DNA of 25,584 bases, taken from positions 1 through 25,584 of the IMG/VR virus record IMGVR_UViG_3300042914_001868. One strand, 5' to 3'. Below the pieces are notes generated by a model, which worked only from the letters and a program-made list of their open reading frames with translations, made no database searches and had not been told where the DNA came from. The stretch's first letter is position 1; every line of letters starts with the position of its first letter. This document shows, piece by piece, positions 21,047-25,584 of the stretch. A program made the position numbers and the translations under genes. This DNA comes from a virus.

Positions 21047-21549
21047 GATAGGAAAAAGGCCCTTTCTTCCTTGCGGCGCTTGTCCAGCCCCGGCAGCACT
21101 TTACCGCCGCCCTTATTCCAGAGCAAGAAGGCATCCGCCGCGGCCTCCCACTCCCCCCGGTTTGCCTTGATCCGGATGGTCGAACGCTGGAGATTCCCAA
21201 GGCCTACATTGAAGGCAAAAGATACCAGAGCGTCAAACCGGCCTTGATGGCCAACACAATTGGGAATAAGTCGAAGAACACCGCGTTCAAAAGACGCGAC
21301 GTCCGCTGAGAATAGGTCATCGGTTTCTTTCTTTGTCCAGACACGGCTGTCCTCCGGTTTGAGCGGCATTTCTTTGCGAATCATCGGCGCTGGCTTGTCT
21401 TCGGTGCGCATCATCGGCAGGCGAATCTGCTCCTGATACAGCACATGTCCGTAGCCAATTGTCCAGATGTGCGCCGGGCACAGGTACGGGCGGTTCCTGT
21501 ACCCCTCGTACTTGTGCATCAAATCAGCGCCGGCCTTGCTCAGTTTCAC
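21043..21549 (-). CDS. GH24 endolysin (T4/P22-type lysozyme)
   Basis: A 168-residue lysozyme. E15 in HKYEGYR, C24 in PYLCPAH and T30 in WTIGYGH form the catalytic triad with T4 spacing (E11-D20-T26), but Cys replaces Asp. Later motifs are FDALVSFAFNVGLGNLQRST and FLLWNKGGGKVLPGLDKRR. An insertion of about 30 residues after GYGH (EQIRLPMMRTEDKPAP ...) is characteristic of one phage subgroup. The enzyme cleaves the glycan strands of the host wall. No signal-arrest sequence is present, so it needs the holin encoded just upstream. The start is GTG at 21547-21549 with a GTGA overlap; an earlier TTG start would overlap the holin by 34 bases. Confidence 0.92.
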   Translation of the reverse strand: MKLSKAGADLMHKYEGYRNRPYLCPAHIWTIGYGHVLYQEQIRLPMMRTEDKPAPMIRKEMPLKPEDSRVWTKKETDDLFSADVASFERGVLRLIPNCVGHQGRFDALVSFAFNVGLGNLQRSTIRIKANRGEWEAAADAFLLWNKGGGKVLPGLDKRRKEERAFFLS

Positions 21550-22049
21550 TTCTTGCCCCAGGTGCGGGTACCAAACCAAAAACCAATAATCGCGCCCAAC
21601 ATCGACATTTCATCGGGGCTGAAGATGATGTCTGAGTACCGCAGCACATCGTCCATGCTTTTGATCATTCCGGGGTTTGTGTATAGGTAGTAGCACAGGA
21701 ACAGGTTGATCAGCACCAACTCCAGCACGAAGATGTACGTCACGGTCGGGCGCACAGTGCCGACGTAGGAGGCAACCCACTTGTGGGCTCTGTCCAGCAC
21801 CTTTTCGTCGTGTTGCAGAGCGGCCTCGGTCATCTGCGCCTCGGTCTGCATCATGATCTGATCAGTGCGGATTTCCTCAATGCGCTGCTGCGCGGCGTAC
21901 CCCTGGGCCGCCAGAGCCAACTCACGCTCGTTTTGCATCCTTGCCAAAGCCAACTCGTGCTTCTGGTCGGCCTTGTTTTGGAAGTACTCAAGCAATTTGG
22001 GCAGGCCGGAAATAAGCAGGCCGCCGAGGGTAGAAATGAGGGACAGCAT
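21546..22049 (-). CDS. GTA-type holin with three transmembrane segments
   Basis: A 167-residue protein. A hydrophobic N-terminus (about 3-22), a charged coiled coil (25-85), then RPTVTYIFVLELVLINLFLC (100-119, TM) and MLGAIIGFWFGTRTWGK (150-166, TM) match the three-segment holin family named after gene transfer agents. The R-P just before the second segment and the G-x-x-x-G-x-R/W ending are its hallmarks. It would form membrane lesions that release the endolysin encoded next. GGAG lies eight bases before the ATG, which shares one base with the upstream stop. Confidence 0.85.
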   Translation of the reverse strand: MLSLISTLGGLLISGLPKLLEYFQNKADQKHELALARMQNERELALAAQGYAAQQRIEEIRTDQIMMQTEAQMTEAALQHDEKVLDRAHKWVASYVGTVRPTVTYIFVLELVLINLFLCYYLYTNPGMIKSMDDVLRYSDIIFSPDEMSMLGAIIGFWFGTRTWGKK

Positions 22050-22357
22050 TATCTTTTCTCCATTTTGGCTTCAATGATTGCAATCTTTTGGCGGTTGTAC
22101 TGGATGTCGTCGCGGTTCTTTTGGATCTCCGCTGACAGGTCTTGACGCAGCCGCTCCCTGGCCAATTCTGCCCCGGTGTTGGTGGCCTGTTTGTTGTCGC
22201 TTGTCACCACAAGGCTGATCTTGCTGTTCAAGATCGTGACCTCATGGCTCAGGTTTGACAGCGCCGACATGAGATACACCACGCAGCTAAAAAGCAGTGG
22301 CAGCAGAGCAAACGCGATCTTTTCGATCAATGCGCTCTTTGCAGCTTCTTCAGCCAT
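22049..22357 (-). CDS. membrane-anchored coiled-coil protein of lysis block
   Basis: A 102-residue protein with one transmembrane helix (about residues 14-34, IAFALLPLLFSCVVYLMSAL) and a long heptad-like tail (SAEIQKNRDDIQYNRQKI). This layout resembles an inner-membrane spanin, but no matching outer-membrane lipoprotein gene is nested in it or nearby. It could also be a holin regulator. GGAGG precedes the ATG and the gene overlaps its neighbour by eight bases. Confidence 0.72.
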   Translation of the reverse strand: MAEEAAKSALIEKIAFALLPLLFSCVVYLMSALSNLSHEVTILNSKISLVVTSDNKQATNTGAELARERLRQDLSAEIQKNRDDIQYNRQKIAIIEAKMEKR

Positions 22358-22838
22358 TTCGTCCTCCCTGTGCAGTAGCTTCCATGATGAACCAAACAGT
22401 TGCGCCGATCACGACGAGCACAACCAACGCGCCGATCAAAATAATGAACAGCTCATCCAACTCCTGCTGCCGTTTCTTTGCGGCTTCTTTCTTTCTACGC
22501 GCTGCATGTGCAGCATCTGCTTCCATCCTTTGCGCCCTGGCTGCAATTCTGGCCCAGACGTCCATCTTGTTCGCCTGGAAAAACAGCATCTTGATCTGAT
22601 TCTCGAACTCCTTGGCCTGCTCCACTGCAAGCTCCAGCTCAAGCGCCTTACCCAGCGCAGATCCCTTGAACTCGCCCTGCTGTGATCGTTGAACTACCTC
22701 AATTGCATCGGCTTTGGCATCAAAATACTTGCCCAGCACGGGCCCGAGCGAGGTAACGTCATCAACCGTCGCGGCGACCTTTTTGACAAGCTCAACCGCC
22801 GACGATATTGCAGCAAGGGCGCTTATCGGGTCGATCAT
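22350..22838 (-). CDS. tail-anchored coiled-coil membrane protein
   Basis: A 162-residue protein. MIDPISALAAISSAVELVKK begins an N-terminal helical region, followed by a long charged coiled coil (about 80-125, rich in Ala, Arg and Lys), and a C-terminal transmembrane helix (about 129-151, LFIILIGALVVLVVIGATVW). Such C-terminally anchored phage proteins recur next to holins in uncultured phages, without known function. The start is placed at the ATG at 22836-22838; a GTG six bases upstream is also possible. Whether it is part of the lysis machinery is inference. Confidence 0.7.
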   Translation of the reverse strand: MIDPISALAAISSAVELVKKVAATVDDVTSLGPVLGKYFDAKADAIEVVQRSQQGEFKGSALGKALELELAVEQAKEFENQIKMLFFQANKMDVWARIAARAQRMEADAAHAARRKKEAAKKRQQELDELFIILIGALVVLVVIGATVWFIMEATAQGGRNG

Positions 22839-22844
22839 ATGCAC

Positions 22845-23066
22845 TCACTTGTCCATCTTGTGATCGAGCTTGTTGAAGATCTGCTTGCAGATGTCCTTGA
22901 TTTCGTCGATGTCGCGGTGATAGTCGTCTTTTGAAACGTAGTTGTGCGGCATCTCCCGAACATCCTTGTCCAGGCGTTCAATCGCCTTGGTGATGTTGTT
23001 CAAGACCCAGCCGCCAAAAAAGGCGGCGATTCCAACAATCACGTTGAATATCGCCTGCGTTTCCAT
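22845..23066 (-). CDS. small membrane-anchored coiled-coil protein
   Basis: A 73-residue protein with an N-terminal transmembrane helix (about 5-22, AIFNVIVGIAAFFGGWVL) followed by NNITKAIERLDKDVREMPHN and YVSKDDYHRDIDEIKDICKQ, a charged coiled coil. The W-V-x-N-N-I-x-K-A-I-x-R-L-D ... Y-V-x-K-x-D-Y pattern is widespread in marine and freshwater phages and lies near lysis genes there. The ATG at 23064-23066 follows TGAGG; an in-frame TTG just before it is inside the ribosome site. Confidence 0.75.
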   Translation of the reverse strand: METQAIFNVIVGIAAFFGGWVLNNITKAIERLDKDVREMPHNYVSKDDYHRDIDEIKDICKQIFNKLDHKMDK

Positions 23067-23073
23067 CAAATCC

Positions 23074-23286
23074 TCACTGAGGTTGCTCTTCCAGAGACTG
23101 CTGGAGCATCTTCAGGAATGCATCCTTGCCAACTCGAAGTTGATCAAATTGAAACTGACAAGAAGCAATTTTTCTGTCCAAGTCCACACAATGATCAAGC
23201 AACATCTTTTGCTCCTGTGTGAAGTTGTCCAGCCTGTATTCCTTGCCTTCAATGCTTACGGTCTGGGGCTCTTTGTTGTTGCCCAT
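23074..23286 (-). CDS. DUF6447-like small phage protein
   Basis: A 70-residue protein: VSIEGKEYRLDNFTQEQKML, then a coiled-coil tail (DLDRKIASCQFQFDQLRVGK). The I-D/E-G-x-x-Y-x-L-D-x-L/F-x-x-x-x-K motif and following helix match what I recall of DUF6447, a small phage protein of unknown role. I chose the ATG at 23284-23286 because GGGAG is seven bases upstream; a start 24 codons earlier has no ribosome site and would add an unrelated segment, though it cannot be excluded. Confidence 0.7.
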   Translation of the reverse strand: MGNNKEPQTVSIEGKEYRLDNFTQEQKMLLDHCVDLDRKIASCQFQFDQLRVGKDAFLKMLQQSLEEQPQ

Positions 23287-23363
23287 AGCGTATCTCCCAA
23301 AATCCACCATCAGAGGCTGGTGGGCTGCCTTACCGGCAAAACCGGCAATCCCGAACATTGAGA

Positions 23364-23594
23364 TTAAGGCATCAGCGCCTTGAGTTGCTCAGGAGTCTGC
23401 GCTGCATCCATATGAGCCTGGAGAACAGCGTACTTGTCACGAATGGCTTGACGAGCGGCTTCTGCTGCTGTGGAGTCAGCGCCAGGAATCTGCTTCATGA
23501 TGATTGCGTCATGCGGCTCAAACTCAGCGGAACGAGCAGCACGGCGCTTGTCATGCGCGATGGCCTTGGCTTTGTCGATGTTGATGATAATCAT
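23364..23594 (-). CDS. small tail-fibre companion protein
   Basis: A 76-residue helical protein beginning MIIINIDKAKAIAHDKRRAA, with a central FEPHDAIIMKQIPGADSTAA and an ending in AAQTPEQLKALMP. The start I-x-I-D/N-x-x-K-A-K-x-I-x-x-x-x-R-R-x-A and the end T-P-E-E/Q-L-K-A-x-x-P recur in small proteins next to fibre genes in many phages; they may assist fibre assembly. The ATG follows GGGAG and overlaps the upstream stop (ATGA). Confidence 0.72.
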   Translation of the reverse strand: MIIINIDKAKAIAHDKRRAARSAEFEPHDAIIMKQIPGADSTAAEAARQAIRDKYAVLQAHMDAAQTPEQLKALMP

Positions 23595-23782
23595 GCCGCA
23601 TACTCCCAAGCTGCACGGAATGTGCGGTCAGACGGAATATCTGCCACATCCACGATCTTATAAGGCTTCCCTGCCGGAACGTCCTTGGCCGCGATCTCTT
23701 CAATCGTTAGGCCGCACTCGGCAGCGGGCACGATGACGGACACGCCGCCATCGTCGTTGGGGTAGATGATGCGTTGGTTCAT
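23591..23782 (-). CDS. small conserved late protein (NDDGGVSV motif)
   Basis: A 63-residue protein. MNQRIIYPNDDGGVSVIVPA and LTIEEIAAKDVPAGKPYKIV, then DIPSDRTFRAAWEYAA, form a compact pattern (D-D-G-G-V-x-V ... P-x-G-x-P-Y-x-I-V ... I-P-x-D-R-T-F-R-x-A-W) known to me from many tail-fibre regions. Its function is not established. AGGAG lies five bases before the ATG. Confidence 0.75.
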   Translation of the reverse strand: MNQRIIYPNDDGGVSVIVPAAECGLTIEEIAAKDVPAGKPYKIVDVADIPSDRTFRAAWEYAA

Positions 23783-23794
23783 GATGGCTCCTGA

Positions 23795-24427
23795 TTAACG
23801 GAAGATGGAGACGTTAACAAAAGCAAAATCTTGACTGCCAACGCCTGCTGCTACGGATGAAATACGGGCTGACCCAGTTGCAGGAGCAAAACCACCGGCA
23901 ATAGTTGGGCTGCATACAAAACCTCTTGTGTCAGTATTGTTGTTCAACAAACAAGTTCCCGTTAAACCATAATTCGCATCCGGCATCGCCGTGGTGAAGT
24001 TCACCGTGTAGTCGCCCGTGCCGTTATCCGTGATGCTGGTGACGTTGCCAGAGGCCCGGATCGCCACAGTGCCGGTGCCGTTGAAGTTGACCCATGCACG
24101 GCAACCGTAAGCCACAGCAGCGGAGCCGTAGCCTGAATTCATCAGGAAGTTGCCAGAGGCATCAAACTCACCAACCTGAACGCCGCCCTCGGCAAAGCCA
24201 ATCCTGTCAGCGCCTGGGGAATAAATACCCGTGTTTAGGTCACCAGTGAACGTCAGGGCTGGGAGAGAAGCAGTCCCTGCAACAGCAACAATCTGGCTGT
24301 CCGTGTTGATGCGGGCGGTTTCCGTCCCGCTGGTCTGGAAAACAAGAATGCCGTCGTTGGCCCCAGAGGTCTTTAAACCTGCGGAGCCGGATACGACTCC
24401 GTTGTCGCTGTTGATGATTGCGGGCAT
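23795..24427 (-). CDS. tail-fibre-like protein with GIYSPGAD module
   Basis: A 210-residue, beta-rich protein. Residues 1-45 (DGILVFQTSGTETARINTDS) and 46-100 hold two short modules; the second is LPALTFTGDLNTGIYSPGAD, then GFAEGGVQVGEFDASGN, shared with two other genes here. The last 110 residues form a separate domain (CRAWVNFNGTGTVAIRASGN ... DYTVNFTTAMPDANYGL) seen at fibre tips, so it is a likely receptor-binding or tip domain. AAAGGAG lies six bases before the ATG. Confidence 0.8.
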   Translation of the reverse strand: MPAIINSDNGVVSGSAGLKTSGANDGILVFQTSGTETARINTDSQIVAVAGTASLPALTFTGDLNTGIYSPGADRIGFAEGGVQVGEFDASGNFLMNSGYGSAAVAYGCRAWVNFNGTGTVAIRASGNVTSITDNGTGDYTVNFTTAMPDANYGLTGTCLLNNNTDTRGFVCSPTIAGGFAPATGSARISSVAAGVGSQDFAFVNVSIFR

Positions 24428-24430
24428 TTT

Positions 24431-24697
24431 TTACTCCTTTGGGTAACGGGCTTTGATTTCAGCCACTTTGGCCTGCCACTCAGTCAGTGTGGCTTCGCCT
24501 CGTTGTGCTTTGAAGAATAGTGGGTCGGCTTCTGCAATGTAGGCTTGCTGGCGCAGTTGTGAGGCGTTGTCAATCTTCCATTGAGCCTCTGCTTGTGCGG
24601 CTTGTTCTGCCTGTGCTTGGACTTGAGCAATTTCTTCGGCGGTCAGTTGAATGACCTGACGCTCACCTGTTGTTACATTAACTTGTATGCGTTCCAT
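24431..24697 (-). CDS. small tail-fibre-assembly-like protein
   Basis: An 88-residue protein. MERIQVNVTTGERQVIQLTA is a strand pair, then a Gln/Ala-rich helix (AQVQAQAEQAAQAEAQWKID), then ADPLFFKAQRGEATLTEWQA and KVAEIKARYP. The final D-P-L-F-F-K-x-Q-R-G-E-A-T-x-x-x-W-x-x-x-V-x-x-I-K-x-R-Y-P-x is typical of small proteins next to fibres in caudoviruses, thought to assist fibre assembly. It sits between two fibre-like genes, which supports that role. Confidence 0.78.
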   Translation of the reverse strand: MERIQVNVTTGERQVIQLTAEEIAQVQAQAEQAAQAEAQWKIDNASQLRQQAYIAEADPLFFKAQRGEATLTEWQAKVAEIKARYPKE

Positions 24698-24700
24698 GAT

Positions 24701-25453
24701 TTACTCGTAGAGAATGTTGATGGAGCCAGCGTCGAAGGTGTCTGTGCCGTTGACGGTTGTGATGCGGATGCGGTCTAGTGTGTCGGAAAGTGTTTTTGCA
24801 CCCGAGGTGTAATTTCCAAAAGCAACATTACTGTCAGAAATGTTACCCGCCGCTGCCCAAATCTTATTGGTTGCGTCCAAAAGATTTATGGTTACACACC
24901 CATTTAAAAGCGCAGAAGCGGAGCCGCTTCTATTTACTCCAAAACCCGAAGTTATTAACTCGGGCGCACCGCCGCCACCGGCGTTAATAGAAGTAAGAGA
25001 ACCTCTGTATCCTGTTGTTTCCACGCCTCCAGAGTCACCCAATTGAATAATTGTGTAAGAAGACCCGCTTGTACTCACACCGCTGAACATCACCGTAATA
25101 CGCCGCACCCACGACGGGATGCCGGTGAAGTCAATCGACGTACCAGACGTCGATGCCTGAGCGGTGGCAGCGACAAGTGGATAAAGATTGGTTGCCACCC
25201 CGCTGGCTTGAATCGCCCCGGTTGCGCTGATTGCGCCTGCGACATCCAACTTTACTGCTGGTGTGCTCGTCCCAATCCCGAGATTCCCAGACGAATCGAA
25301 TCGCGCAACTTCAGCACCGCCCTCTGCAAACGCAATCGTGTCAGCAGCAGGGAAGAAGATGCCGGTGTTGGAATCCGTACCCCTGATGGCAGGAGTAGCA
25401 GCAGAGCCGTCTACATCAGACAGGCCCGTGTCACCATTAAGAATCAGTGTCAT
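24701..25453 (-). CDS. tail-fibre-like protein with N-terminal GIFFPAAD module
   Basis: A 250-residue beta-rich protein. The N-terminal 65 residues hold the shared module (AATPAIRGTDSNTGIFFPAA, FAEGGAEVARFDSSGNLGIG). A short linker leads to a C-terminal domain of about 150 residues (SIDFTGIPSWVRRITVMFSG ... YTIIQLGDSGGVETTGYRG), whose pattern of I-P-x-x-V-x-R-I-T-V-M-F and L-G-D-S-G-G is common at the ends of phage fibres and is probably a trimeric tip. AGGAG precedes the ATG. Confidence 0.8.
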   Translation of the reverse strand: MTLILNGDTGLSDVDGSAATPAIRGTDSNTGIFFPAADTIAFAEGGAEVARFDSSGNLGIGTSTPAVKLDVAGAISATGAIQASGVATNLYPLVAATAQASTSGTSIDFTGIPSWVRRITVMFSGVSTSGSSYTIIQLGDSGGVETTGYRGSLTSINAGGGGAPELITSGFGVNRSGSASALLNGCVTINLLDATNKIWAAAGNISDSNVAFGNYTSGAKTLSDTLDRIRITTVNGTDTFDAGSINILYE

Positions 25454-25462
25454 GGTTGCTCC

Positions 25463-25584
25463 TCAATACTTTCCTTCAGAAAACACGTTCACGAAAACCG
25501 TGCCGTCTTCCAATGCTTCAATCTCGTGCCACTCACTGCCGATCAAATTGACCGGCTGTGTGTCCTTGGTCATCACCAACTCTT
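25463..25584 (-). CDS. C-terminal end of a small late protein, cut by window edge
   Basis: The frame is open from the right edge to the TGA at 25463-25465 and reads MTKDTQPVNLIGSEWHEI then LEDGTVFVNVFSEGKY. It could be complete from an ATG inside this stretch (about 36 residues) or the tail of a longer protein. The alternating E-A-L-E-D-G-T-V-F-V-N pattern suggests a beta fold. Its position directly before a fibre gene suggests a tail-region role. Confidence 0.55.
   Translation of the reverse strand, partial: ELVMTKDTQPVNLIGSEWHEIEALEDGTVFVNVFSEGKY

Noticed and set aside
1-25584. CRISPR arrays, tRNA genes, insertion sequences, integrase or attachment site
   Set aside because: I saw no regularly spaced repeats, cloverleaf-like stretch, transposase motif or tyrosine/serine recombinase motif on either strand; a software scan could still find something weak.

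Overview
The window is part of a tailed double-stranded DNA phage genome (Caudoviricetes), most likely a podovirus-like phage of a Gram-negative, proteobacterial host. It is almost wholly coding, genes overlap by 1-14 bases (ATGA, TGATG and GTGA junctions), and there are no tRNA, rRNA or host metabolic genes. The best-recognised genes are phage replication, recombination, lysis and virion genes. A betaproteobacterial freshwater host is my guess from the style of the small early genes; nothing in the sequence proves it.

Layout. (1) Bases 1-5643 are a leftward (minus-strand) early operon. It starts with a small Cro-like helix-turn-helix protein, then a DUF1376 replication protein that may carry the origin, a stand-alone CHC2 zinc domain of primase type, a DnaB/Twinkle-like helicase, several small phage proteins, a RusA Holliday-junction resolvase, a zinc-ribbon protein and a Ref-like HNH nuclease. 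It runs off the left edge. (2) Bases 5644-5762 are a divergent control region with two predicted promoters and repeated GTTGTA/TACAAC half-sites. (3) Bases 5763-8541 are a rightward early operon: small proteins, an SSB-like protein with an acidic DVPF tail, a winged-helix-like protein, a small membrane protein and a PD-(D/E)XK exonuclease. (4) At 8540-8623 the rightward operon meets the leftward late operon, with a strong terminator oriented for the late transcript. (5) Bases 8625-25584 are the late operon on the minus strand. In transcription order it holds tail-fibre-like proteins and small companions, a block of small membrane/coiled-coil proteins with a GTA-type holin and a GH24 endolysin, a DUF5872-like basic protein, a head-tail adaptor, a fibre-like protein, a P22 gp10-like stabilisation protein, and four large proteins probably ejected into or through the envelope, the last with a lysozyme-fold (SLT) domain.

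How it works together. The leftward operon supplies helicase loading, unwinding and junction resolution. The rightward operon supplies single-strand binding and end processing. The late operon builds the short tail and ejection apparatus and lyses the host. Terminase, portal, capsid and any DNA polymerase are not in the window; the structural ones probably lie upstream of the late operon, beyond the right edge. No integrase or CI-type repressor is visible, so a temperate lifestyle cannot be claimed.

Notable points: the SLT-like domain lacks its catalytic Glu; the endolysin has a Glu-Cys-Thr triad; a 13-bp near-palindrome repeats inside the replication initiator gene; one early gene looks frameshifted; the gp10-like protein has one beta domain nested inside another; and one fibre module is reused at three different positions in three proteins.
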